Assembly: GCF_029931775.1 (NCBI RefSeq)
Contig: NC_079312.1
Span: 136,447,872-136,511,871 of the forward strand
Source of the DNA: Euleptes europaea
Taxonomy: Eukaryota; Chordata; Lepidosauria; Squamata; Sphaerodactylidae
Length of the DNA: 64,000 nt
Reading direction: 5' to 3'
Below are positions 23,712 through 36,500 of this stretch, piece after piece. The first letter of the stretch is position 1, and the number at the start of each line of letters is the position of its first letter. A program made the position numbers and the translations under genes. The notes under the pieces are model-generated. The model saw nothing but the letters and a program-made list of their open reading frames with translations. It was not told the origin of the DNA and made no database searches.

Positions 23712-24531
23712 ATGCCAACGAATGGGATCCACCAGGTCCTGAAGATCCAGTTTGGCTTAATCAACTGTGACAATCGATACCTAACGGCAGAGGGCTTTGG
23801 CTACAAGGTCAACGCTTCTGCGCCCAGCCTGAAAAGGAAGCAAATATGGACTTTGGAGCAGGATGGAGACAGCTGCGTGGTCTTCTTGAAGAGCCACCTA
23901 GGTAGGTACTTATCTGCTGACAAAGATGGCAAGGTCTCATGTGAAGCCGAGAAGCCGGGAAGTGACGAGCGTTTTATTAGTATCACTCAGTCAGACGGCC
24001 GCTGGGCACTCCAGTCAGAACCTCACAAGCGTTTCTTCGGGGGCTCTGAAGATAAGTTGTCCTGTTTTGCCCAAACCATCACTGAAACAGAGCTCTGGAC
24101 GGTCCACTTGGCCATCCACCCTCAGGCTAATCTTTTGAGCGTCAGCCGGAGAAGATATGCCCATCTCAGCGCCCAAGAGGACGAGATCTCCACCGACAGT
24201 AACATTCCCTGGGGTGTGGACTCCCTCATCACGCTCACCTTCCAGAACAAGAAGTATTGCCTGCGAACCTGCGACAATCGCTACTTGCGCAATGATGGTA
24301 CCCTGGTGAAGGAGCCTGATCTTCGTGCTGGCTATACACTGGAGTTCAAGGCAGGCAAGCTGGCCTTCAAGGATTGTGATGGGAAATACCTGGCACCCAT
24401 GGGTCCTACTGGCACTCTCAAATCTGGCAGGAGCTCCAAGCCAGGCAAAGATGAACTCTTCGATCTGGAAGAGAGTCACCCACAAGTAGTTTTCATGGCC
24501 TCCAATGGCAGATACGTCTCCATCCGGCAAG
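23712..24531 (+). CDS. FSCN2: FSCN2 exon 1 (coding part)
   Basis: 820 bp encoding residues 1-273 plus one base of Gly274: the first two beta-trefoils and the start of the third. It ends ...ggcaag before the donor gtaaat. The frame runs on into the intron until 24608, which is read-through rather than coding. The repeated G-K-Y-L/R-Y-L-S motifs of beta-trefoils are visible (RYLTAE, RYLSAD, RYLRND, KYLAP, RYVSIR). Confidence 0.96.
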
Positions 24532-27500
24532 GTAAATCCATTACCTTTTTGCTCTGTGGGACAATATGCAGCCAGGGAATACACTCCTCACTCCTCTTGT
24601 CTCAGTGATTAAAAAGTCAATGTCTTATTGTTTGCCTGTCTTGTAGAACAGAAAGTCCTGCCTAATTGTGGGTAGCTGTATGCATATTAATGGAGTGAAA
24701 GTGATGGGGGGGCATTATCTTCAACTTCCTGGTACTTTCTTCCATCAGATTTATCTACCTTTTGACATTCAAAATCCTTCCCAGACATTGTCATATTGGT
24801 ATTTATGTTTATTGAGGGGGATAGAGAAATTTAGTTTGTAGGGTATATAACGTAGCCTCTCTTCCATTCCCATCAATTCAGTGTCTGAGCATCTCAGCAC
24901 TTCCAGTACAGGACCGATCAGGACAGGACTCTTGCCCCCAGACAGAGATCTGAAAGACTGGATGATAGTCTTACAAGGAGACTGTAGCAGATGCTCATTC
25001 TCCTGATTCCAAGAGATGGACACTAATCCTCAAGCCGGCATGCCCCTCCACTTTGCACTTTGGCAGCTCTTCTGTTTCCAGTTTTCCACATTCTGCAAAC
25101 CTCTACAACGTTTACCTTTACCCAGCATTCTTTACCTATCAGGGCATGGGGGGTAGGGTTGCAAACCCCTCCAGATACTAGCTGGAGATCTCCCGCTATT
25201 ACAACTGATCTCCAACCAATAGAGATCAGCTCACCTGGAGAAAATGGCTGCTTTGGCAATTGGATTCTATGGCACTGAAGTCCCTCCCCTTCCCCAAACC
25301 CCACCTTCCTCAGGCTCCGCCTCAAAAACCTCCTGCCGGTTGAGAAGAGGAACCTGGCAACCCTGGGTTTGGGGGAGAGAAGAGAGGAGCCTATTGGCTC
25401 TATGTGTGCAATAGGATGAGTGGTTCAGACTTCTTGCTGTCTGTAGGGCTATGTGTCCTCCTCAAGAGTGCCTCCCCAGTCCACACCTGAACCCCAGACC
25501 ACCACGGTAGCAGTAGGCCGATTCATGATTAAGAAACAGGGACAGTTAAAGACTCCCTCATACTTCAAGAATGAGGCACAGAGGAGGCCGTGAAACCCAT
25601 GACCTTGGTTTTCACTAAGACTTGTTATGGTGTCTGCCAGAGATATGCCATGGATCTGATGACTTTTTAATAAGAAAGACCTCCTGCATTTTAACTAACT
25701 AGCTGCTGTTTCTCTACACACACCACACCAAATTAAAGAACTATGCCCCTCTCCCCAAATGAAACAAAATCAGAGGCAATCCACAATGACATGTTTCTGC
25801 ACAGGTCCTACTGAAAAGGCATGGGATTTTTATGAGTGCTCCCAAGCAATTCCCATTAATTTCAGTGACAGCTGTCTAGAGGATGTGCTCATTATGTTTA
25901 AACATTCTTCTGAACCATTAGGCAATGGCACTTGGATCATATCATCCCCCCCCCCAAAAAAAAAACCTGCCTTCAGTATATAAAAAAATGGCTTGTTCAA
26001 TTTGATAATCTTTTTCCAGTCAGCCGCGGTACAGCAGTTTCTCTTCCATTCTTTCCAGGTTGCCAATTGCGCCCTCCAAAGATGGCCATCGGTATCACTC
26101 GTCAGTTTAGGATAAAGGGAAAAAATTTCTTTCTTCTATTTTTTTCAACAGAATAAAGGAGTGAACATAAAAGAAAAGGGATAGAGGGAAATAGGGGATT
26201 ACAATAATGCATCAAAAATATTACATCTACTGTTCAATTATATAGCAGAAAAAGTATAGACACTGGATGGAAATATGCCTTGTATCCCAATTTAACCTCT
26301 AATATTCTAAAATGTGATATATTTATTCTCTATTTCTATATATTTGTTAAACAAAAATACCTTTAAAAACATATTTTTTATATTATCCATATTGAACTCC
26401 TCATAACGTACGGTATGCTGTTTTCACATAAGCATAATACAGCCTCCAATTTAGAAACCATTCTTCTCTAGGTCTTTTGTTTACTAAATTAGTTAGTTTC
26501 GACATGACAGCATATTCTGCCAAATTATTCTCCCTTTCTTCTATGTTGGGACCTTCATCCGATTTCCATTTCATGGCCAGTACCATTCTGGCAGCTGTGA
26601 CCGCATATCTATACAGTTCCTCAGATGCCTTTTCCAATGTTGCTGGTGACCACCAGATATGAAAGAAAGTTCCTTCAGAGTCTCTTTACATTTCGTCTCC
26701 CTTTTACCTTCCTGCAAAGCCATGATGTGAGCTGCCATTATTCTATATCACTAAGCTTCACTGGTTCCTTTCATGCACCCAAAATTTTGACATTCTTGGT
26801 TGCTTAGTTTCCCCTGCACCCCCTGTAGATTCTTTAGGAAGAAGCGACTACTGGGTTTGAGCCCGCCCGTAGACAACAAAGTGTCAGTCATTATCCCTGA
26901 CAGGGCATCCGCTTTGATTCTCTCAGCAGGGGACATGATAAGTCCCTGTTTAAATAAAATCTGCCCAACACTATTGCAAGTGCAGGTTCACATTCCTTTC
27001 TGAGGCAGCCAGCTCTGCTGCCTGTTGCTATTACCATCCCTAATCATTTCTGGGTCAGACCGTAGTTAAATAGTATGGGAGACTTTCCCCCCTCCTGCTG
27101 AGTCCAGCAAAATGGCCTTACGGGTGACAAAAGACAAATGGCTAGGGTTGCCAACCTCCAGGTACTTGACAGTATTTTTATGAGCCGCGTGCTGTTGTTT
27201 ATATAGTTATAAACCTCCAGGTACTAGCTGGAGATCTCCTACTATAACAACTGCTCTCCAGCCGATCAGTTCACCTGGAGAAAATGGCCGCTTTGGCAAT
27301 TAGACTCTATGGCATTGAAGTCCCTCCCCAAACGCTGCCCTCCTCAGGCTCCGTCCCAAAAATCTCCAGGTGTTTCCCAACCCGCAGCTGGTAAGTCTAC
27401 AAATAGCTCCTCACTTTCAGACTGTATTTCCAACGATCAACCCTTATGGAGCACATGTCAATCAATCCTGTCCAAGAACAACAGAGTAACGCTGCAAGGA

Positions 27501-30500
27501 AAAGAGGAATATGTTCAAAAGTGCTGTAGAAGTGTGGTTTTATTTTTGATACATTTTGAGCTTTGCAGCTCTTTTTTCATGGGCATTCCCCTTTTTTCAA
27601 CCCTTTCCACAGGAAGCAAGTTGTTCTTTAAATGCTCCTGTTTTCTTGTCCTATGAAAGGAAGAGAGGCCCTTTTTGTTGATGGTAGAATTCAAAGAGTT
27701 TGACCCTTAAGAAAGCAAAGCACCTTGATAGCAAACTTACATTAGTAAAAGAATCATGCTCATAGCAACCCTTTAGCTTAAGAGCAACATGGGTTACCTG
27801 CCGTTTAAAGATGAATACACAAGAATGTGCTTTATTATTCCAGGTTCCCTCTTTAAAAAAAAAACAGGCCAGTACCTTTAATGGTGCTCTAACAAAGAAA
27901 ATTAGCATGTGACACTTTCCCCATCATTTTTCCTTATCAAGGAAAGCTTTACTTGTTCCATATGCCTAGCTGAAGTTAGGACCATAGGAGCATGGCAGTA
28001 AGAAAGGCAAATTAATCCAGAGTAATCACTGTCCTCTGTTTCTGCCCTAAAGTAGCAACCTTGGTTTACTGGCCATGATCCAGTTCTTTCAAAGTCACCC
28101 GACAAAGAAATTGTTTCCTGACACTGAGACAGAGGAAACTACACCTGATGGTAGGTTGCTGGTAAAGGCTCAGGAGTAAGAGTGGCAACCTTGCTTAAAC
28201 CACTAATATAGTTCAGAATTACTAACCCATAAGAGAGTGGAAAAAAATCGACCATTATTTAATTTAACTCTTTGACTGGGATGTTCAAAAGAGTGGCTGA
28301 CATGTCTTAGTGGGCAGCTAATCCACATTAAATGATCTTGAACTCTTGCCCTGAGTTGCTTATCTGGCCTTCATGACTGTAATGTAGTATGAATACTTCT
28401 TTCACAGTAATTAGTGTAATTATTTTCTTAGCCTGTCCATAGAGTTGCCAGTTCTTAGGAGAAGAAGGCCAATTTCTATTCATTTAAATGTATGCAAATA
28501 TAAATTGACCATTGCTTAGAACTGAGAATGAATCTAAAAACCACGTCTATTTAGCAGGAATTGAAAATAAAATATTTACAGTGCAAACCTAAACAGGGTT
28601 ACATCCTTCTAATCCAATGGATTTAGATGGATGTAACTCTGTTTAGCATTGCACTGTTAAAGGGTCTGATTAGACAACACAGAATACCTGTTGTCTCGAA
28701 CCACAAAGGACTGATTTAAACCTGCTTAGGCAGAAGCCCCTTCTGCCTTCCCCTGGGGAAAAGTGATCCTTTTAATGGTGCTGTTTTCAGAGCCCCACAC
28801 TCCATGAGATCGGGCTCTTTACTAACCTTGCTAATGTAACGAAGACACAAAATTCTGTGTCAAAAGTAAAACCCCAGTTCTCCAATCAGAATATGGGCAT
28901 TTATAAATTGGCCACATTTGAATTAGGATCTGCGGCAATCAGCAGGTAATGATGTTTAGCTCCCATGTCTGGTGTGTGACCCAGATGGAATATGAGCAAA
29001 AAAGAAATGCCAAAGGTCTCACTTTGTCTGCCTTAGTCAATAACATTAGGACATTTCTGTCATTCTAGTGCCTGGCTGTCTGGTTTAGAATGGCCTGGCC
29101 GGGGAGGGAATACCGTCTAGTCAGCAACATTACACATACATTTTAGCTCCCCAAAGGAGTGTGCTAACAGGCCAGTTTTTTCCAAAGTGAAGCTAACGTC
29201 AATTCCATTGCTGGCTCACTGCCTTTGGGAGGCGTGATTTCTTTACTATTCTGTTCTCCCTGGTGCCGCACCTGTTGACTAATGGGAAAAACACGAGGCT
29301 TGCTCAACTTGGCCCCCAGGCTAGACTGGAGACTTGCAGGATGTGGTAAATGTTACACTTGCCACCCGCCCGGCAATAGGCAGTGCTCCAGTGCATTAAA
29401 CACCCGCCCCTCCATCCAGGGTTACTGCCAGCATCAGAGCAGGGCTGGGAGAACAAGTGCAGGAGGGGACGGGATTTAGCTCCTCTATCCACATGCTTCA
29501 TTTTTTAAAATTATAAATAACTACACCAGACATTCATATAGTGCCGTGTTGGCGAACCTATGGCACGAGTGCCACTTCCGGCACGCATAGCCCTCTCTGC
29601 CGGCACGCGCAGTTCCTCCAAGCCGCTGGCCTTTCCGGCTCTGCCCCGCCCCGGGTGATCTCCAACCAATAGAGATCAGTTCCCCTGGAAAAAATTGCCA
29701 CTTTGGCAATTGGACTCTATGGCACTGAAGTCCTTTCCCAAACCCCGCCCTCCTCAGGCACCACCCCAAAAACCTCCCACTCATGGCGAAGAGGAACTTG
29801 GCAACCCTAGCCTTTCCCTCTGGGCCCCCTCTGGGGGTGGTATTCAGGTTAAATTGCCGCATTGGCACTCGGCGATAAATATGTGGGTTTTCGGTTGCAG
29901 TTTGGGCACTCGGTCTCTAAAAGGTTCGCCATCACTGATATAGTGGTTGCTTCCATGTGCATTCCTTATGTAATTCCTCATGTCTCTTACAACGCATTGC
30001 TGAAAGGAATGCCTGCGCTGGGCTTAGGAGGCAAACTATTGGCACTGCCGAAACCTCTGCCCGGCGCCAAAAACCAACTAAAAGCTGGCGTATCTTAACA
30101 AAAATAAAAAGGGGCGTTCCCGAGCCGAACGTGTTCGGGAGGCCGACTAACATTGGCCCCGCCCTGCAGCCGGTGCTGTTACGCCCCGGGAACGTCTCCC
30201 GGGGCGCCGGAACGCCTCCCAGCTTGCCGCTGCGGCCTGTGCTGGCGGCCAGAGGCTGGCGGGAGGCAGCAGCGGTCAGGGAGCGGCACCCAGCCCTGCA
30301 CGCCGGCACTGGGGCCACTCATGCCGGCGTGCGCCTTCCGGGCGCCGGCGGTGTGGGCGCCTGCGCCAGTCGGCCTCCTAAGGGCTTTGGGCCTATTTTT
30401 CAGAAATGGGCTGTTAGTACGTCTGTGGGCCTCCCCAGACAACCTGTTTATAGCACAATAAGTAGTGCCTGATTTACTGCATGAGATCCAGATCCCCATG

Positions 30501-33500
30501 GTAGCCTGAACTCTCCCTAGAAGCTAAAATGACCAAACTGAAGCTATCACATTATAATACAAGAGTCAATGGAAAAGAGAATAACGCTAGGAAAAGCTGA
30601 AGGCAGCAGGCTAAGAGGAACACCTAACATGAGATGGATTAACTCAACAAAGGAAGCCATGGCCCTCAGTTTGCAAGACTTGAGCAAGGCTGTAAAGATG
30701 ACAATTTGGAGGTCATTAATGTACAGGGTCCCCATAAGTTGGAAGCGACTTGATGGCACTTAACACACACACATGGTAGCACTTGTGGAGGTATTGCATT
30801 TTTCCACCATCAAAATCCAGCCTCTAGTCTCTGTGTGGGGAAAAGTGATCCTTCCTTTAGCTGCCACGTACGTTGCTGATTTCGAAATGTGTGTGGGAAA
30901 TAAGGTTATTAATGCCTACTAGCTGTGATAGATAAATGGAACCTTCATGTTCAGAGGCTGTGATCCAAATTGCCATTGGAGAAGGGCCAAGAGGGAAGGC
31001 TTTCATCCCCACTGGTAGATTTCTCAGCCACATCTGGTACGCACACTGTGAGATACAGTGGAGTGCAATGGCTAGCGTGTTGGACTAGGACTGGAGAGAT
31101 TCCACTCAGTTCCACTGAGCTATGAAGCTCTCCGGGACGGTTGACCTTGGGTCTACTACACTCTCTCAGCCTAACCTGCCTTCAGGATTGTTGTGAGGGT
31201 AAATGGAAGTGGGGATTTTGTACACCACTCTGAGCTCCTCAGAGGAGTTATGGGAAAAGGTTGTAAATAACAATCGGAGCAGGATGATGGATCTGATTCA
31301 GCACAGCTCTTCTAATACGAACCTGTTGGATGTAGTCTGTGATATCATGACTGATGAGCAACGTAGCCCTTGCCATTTCCTGAGCTTTGGCAATGCTGGT
31401 GGCTGTGCAGTCCACTGGAGTGTATTCAGTACCACCAATGCCTGTCGTGCCAAGCTACTTTCCTTGAAAAGGGTTTTTTTTAAAAGGATCTTATTGCAAA
31501 ACCAGCAGTGCTGCCCTCATCCCAAAAGAGAAAACTACAACAAAATAGCTATTCCCCATAATATTCTTGTTGACAAATTGGGAAAATGTGGTTTAGATCC
31601 TGTTACTGTTATGTGGATCTGTAATTGGTTGACAGATCGCACCCAAAGAGTGCTCGTTAATGGTTCCTCATCCACTTGGAGAAGAGTGACTAGTGGAGTG
31701 CCTCAGGGATCTGTCTTGGGCCCTGTGTTGTTCAATATCTTTATAAATGATTTGGATGAAGGAATAGAGGGGATGCTTATTAAATTTGCAGATTATACTA
31801 AATTGGAAGGGGTAACAAATACAGTAGAAGACAGAGCTAGGATACAGGATGATCTTGACAGGATGGAGAATTGGGCTAAAATCAATAAAATGCATTTCAA
31901 CAGAGATAAATGTAAAGTTCTGCATTTAGGTAGGAAAAATCAAATGCATAATTATAGGATGGGGAAGACTTGTCTTAGCAGTAGGGTGTGTGAAAATGAT
32001 CTTGGGGTCTTAGTAGACCAAACACTGAACATGTCAGCAGTGTGATGCAGTAGCTAAAAAGGCAAATGCAATCTTGGGCTGCATCAACAGAAGTATAGTG
32101 TCCAGATCACTTGAACTGATGGGATTGCTTTACTCTGCTCTGGTTAGACCTCACCTAGAGTATTGTGATCAGTTTTGGGCACCACAATTTAAGAAAGATG
32201 TAGATAAGCTGGAACATGTCCAGAGGAAGGCAACAAAGATGGTGAGGGGTCTGGAGACCAAGTCCTATGAGGAAAGGTTGAAGGAGCTGGGTATGTTTAG
32301 CCTGAGAAGGAGAAGACTGAGAGGGGATATGATAACCATCTTCAAGTACTTGAAGGGCTGTCATATAGAGGATGGTGCCGAGTTGTTTTCTGTTACCCCA
32401 GAAGGTTGGACCAGAACCAATGGGTTAAAATTAAGTCGGAAGGGTTTCCGTCTGGACATTGGAGGAATTTTCTGGCAGTTGGAGCGGTTCCTTGGTGGAG
32501 CAGGCTTCCTCGGGAGGTGGTAAGCTCTCCTTCTCTGGAGGTTTTTGGGCAGAGACTGGATGGCCATCTGTCAGCAATGCTGATTCCATGAACTTGGGCA
32601 GTTCATGAGAGGGAGGGCATCTTGGCCATCTTCTGGGCACTGGAGGTGTGTGGGGGAGGTAATTGTGAATTTCCTACATTGTGCAGGGGGTTGGACTGGA
32701 TGGCCGACTCTATGATTCTATGATTCTTAACGACTACTCCTCATTGATTCCTTATGGATGGAGTATTGCGCTCTCATCATAATCACCATTGTTAATAATA
32801 ATTCCTAAAATTACTAGGCACTGTGCAAAATGACACAGATCCCACCTGCACGTTTACAATCTCATAAAAGAGAAGCCATATTACAGAGGAAGACAAAAGA
32901 AGGTGAAAGCAAAATAGGTCCAGCCAGAGAGAAAGGTCCCAGGTTCAAACCCCGGCATCTCCAGCTAAAAGGATCGGGTGGAAGGTGATGGGCAGGGCCG
33001 GATTAAGACTTTTAGAGGCCCTAAACACTTACAAGATTTTGGTGCCCCCATATATATGTAATTCAAGATATAAACAATAACAAACCATCAAATAAACTTT
33101 TATTTTTTGAAATGAAACAGTAAGATGGAAAATAATGTTTATACTGACCTTGATGGACCAAGGTTCTGAGGCAGCTTCATGTGTTCATGTGTGCGGTCAT
33201 GTGAACTGTCTTGTAGTCAAACCAAACAAGATGCCAGAAGATCTGTGATTAGATCTCCCATGCACTTTAAACGGCAACCATGGAAGGACCCATTTGGATC
33301 AGGGCTGCAGGACGGGTAGGGAGGACAGGAGGGGAGTTCAGCTCTTCCTCCTTTGTCATTTTCTGAACCTGAAATGGCTCCTCAGTGCTGCTGCCTGCCC
33401 TGTTGTGGAAAACATGCAAGCAAAACAAAGACGACGTGTTTTGCCCAATGGGGCAAATACAAATCAGAGGGAGGCGATACTTGAGGTCGGAAAATGGCCT

Positions 33501-36500
33501 GGGATAAAGTGAAACTCCTCTCTGTGATGAACTCCCATGTTCAGAGTACCCCCAAAACACATACAGCTGTTATTTAACAATTTCAAAGTGCTCACCATCC
33601 ATTCATGGATTTTCCAATGTTTCCTTTGGTTTGATGCTTAAGAAGGCGCTTGAATGTAAAACAAAGGAGGAGAGAGGGATGCCAGGTGGATGGGGCACTG
33701 CAGTGGTAGGGAGGTGCTAGAGAACATAGACATGGACAGGGAATAGTTCCTGACTTTGGATCAGGGGTAGTTTAGCACTAGAGGTAAAAATCCTATGAGC
33801 TTCACAGGCTCTGTGTTTTGTAGGCCTGCCTTCCATGTATGCATCTGTATCCTCTTGTATTTATAGGGTTGCCAGATCCCTCTTTGCCACCAGTGGGAGA
33901 TCTTTGGGGCAGAGCCTGAGGAGGGCGGGGTTTGGGGAGGGGAGGGACTTCAATGCCATAGAGTTCAATGGCCAAAGTGGCCATTTTTCTCCAGGTGATC
34001 TGATCTCTATCAGCTGGAGATCAGTTGAATTAGCAGGAGATCTCCTGCTACTACCTGGCAGTTGGCAACCCTATGTATTTATAATAAATATCTGTGGCTC
34101 CAAGTGCATAGGACAGCAACATATTTGTGCATTTAAACCCAGGTCCAAATCTCCTATAAAACAGTGGGTCGGGATCCAATTTTAAAAGCAAAGGGGGTGT
34201 TACTGAGCTCTCTATCCCCCCCCCCCAGTACATTTCTTCCTGCTGGGCTATGAGACCCTGTCCGAGAGAAAAAGATGGGATGTCAGAGGACAAACGGCAA
34301 GGAAATAAACCTTGGGCAGGGGGGGGGAAGGTTCAGCACCGCTCCCTTGCACGCCTGTCACAATCAGACAGCCTGGTTTTGAAGTGATTGGGGTTGACTG
34401 AGTCAGGGAGATGGACCCCCACCACAAATACTGTTCTGATCTTATATTTTGAAAATTATCAGGTTAGTTTTTCTGGCTATAAATTAGCCTCTGAAGGAGG
34501 GAAGCAGGGAAGATTGCTGCAGCTATCTAGATGATACAGGGAAGCAGGGATTGATGATGATACAGGGAAGCAGGGATGATACAGGGAAGCAGCTATCTAG
34601 ATGATACAGGGAAGCAGGGAAGATTGCTGCAGGTGGGGGGAGGGTTGGGGTCACTGGGGATGTGGGGGGAGGTAGTTGTTAATTTCCTGCATTGTGCAGG
34701 GGGTTGGACTAGATGACCCTGGTGGTCCCTTCCAACTCTATGATTCTATGATTCTACTTCAGCTACTAGGAAAAAGGACATCTTGCAGTCAGAGAAGTAG
34801 CCTCTGCTATCGTCTGTGTCCCCCCACTGCTCATGCAAGCAAATCACTTATAGTTAACTGGCTGCAGTTCTGTCTACACCAGCTCTTAAACTTGAGACAA
34901 CATGAAACTATCCAAAAGAACACTGGATTGGTTTGACAGTAATCCTCTCTGTAGCCCCTTAATCCCGGTCTGCGGCTCCCTTCTCTCTAATCTTGTTCTG
35001 CCCAGCTTTGCCAATAGCACACAGTCCCACTCAGCTATTGCAAAGGGCAGGCTGTGGCTCAGTTGCAGAGAAATATGCTTATTTCTCCAGCATATCCCAG
35101 ATTCGAACACCAGCATATCCAGTTAAATGATCTCTTTTAGCAGGTGTGGGCAAAATACTTTTTTCCTACCTGAGACCCTGGAGAGCTAGATGTACTAACA
35201 GTCTAACTCCGTATAAGGCAACTTTCTCTGTTTAAAGTCCAGCATTAACTGATGTGTGGTGATGACAGCATGAACAAGGAGCAAAATGATACGCAGACAC
35301 AGCCTTCAGGAGGAAAAGGGCTAGCAGCTGAATGCTATCCACAAGCTAGGATGCCAGCATCTTTCACCAGGGTTATCATATAGTCATAAAGGTACCATCT
35401 CTGCCCACCTGGCCCAAGAAACATTAATACCCCTCACTAACTTCCTTGCAAATTCATGCCGCATCTGTGTCGTACCCAGGGGGAGAGCAGGATGGCAGTG
35501 GCATCAATATATCTGGCAAGAGTGTTGCTTTGTTGGCAACGAGCAGTAGCCAGAACAGAGGCTCACAATATTCCTCTGCCTGTTCCAAGCCACTTAGGAG
35601 CTGTTGACGTTGGCTGGCAAGTTATTAATAGGGGGCTTGTGTGTCAGCCAGATGGAAACCACAGCAATCAGATTAATTAGGCCAATTAATGCAATTGTTT
35701 GGGGGTTTGCTGGTAACTCAGCAGTGAGAGAAGGAAATGCCCACAGATCGGTCCTACAAGGGTGGGCCCTGGGTGATGGAGGAGTTTGATGTGGGTATAA
35801 TTTTAGGTGGCTAGCAGAGAAAGTCACATCCCCTTCAGTTTGGAGGCTTAGCCGATTCTACTTTAGGCTGGACTCTAATCTGGAGAACCGGGATTGATTC
35901 CCCACTCCTCCACATGAGCAGCAGGCGCTAACTTGGTGAACCAGGTTGGTCTCCCCACTCCTCCACATGAAGCCAGCTGGATGACCTTGGACTAGTCACA
36001 GCTCTCTTAGAGCTCTCTCAGCCCCACCTACCTCACAGGGTGTCTATTGAGGGGAGGGGAAGGGAAAATGATTGTAAACCTGTTTGATTCTTCCTTAAGT
36101 GATAGAGAAATATAAAAACATATTCCTCCTCCTCCTCCTGTGTTAGTTTGTCACTAGCAGTAGAAAGCAAGAGTCCAGTAGCACCTTAAAGACTAACAAA
36201 ATTTCTGGCAGGGTATGCGCTTTCTGAAGCAGTGAGCTGTGGCTCACGAAAGCTCATACCCTGCCAGAAATGTTGTTAGTCTTTAAGGTGCTACTGGACT
36301 CTTGCTATTTTCTATTTTTAAATCATAGTTTAATGTGAGAGAGGGCCTAACTACACATTACATGGAGTTCTTCTTTTAAACTGAAAAACAGTCACTGGAG
36401 GCACTAGTCAGGAGGGAAGGGTGGGTTGGAAAGAGATGTTTAACCTTTTTTGGCCAATTGTTTCCCCTCCTAAAATCACCTTGCAGGTTGCTCCCCTCAG

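Noticed and set aside
24015-24584. 189-codon open frame on the minus strand across FSCN2 exon 1
   Set aside because: It is the antisense shadow of the GC-rich coding exon and has no independent support.
24532-24608. Extension of FSCN2 exon 1 to the in-frame stop at 24608
   Set aside because: The conserved protein continues with VNVSANQDE in exon 2, and gtaaat is a good donor. The extra residues match nothing.
29932-30472. Several open frames over the CpG-rich block in intron 1
   Set aside because: GC-rich sequence lowers stop-codon frequency on both strands. The translations are low-complexity Pro/Ala/Arg and no splice or homology evidence supports them.
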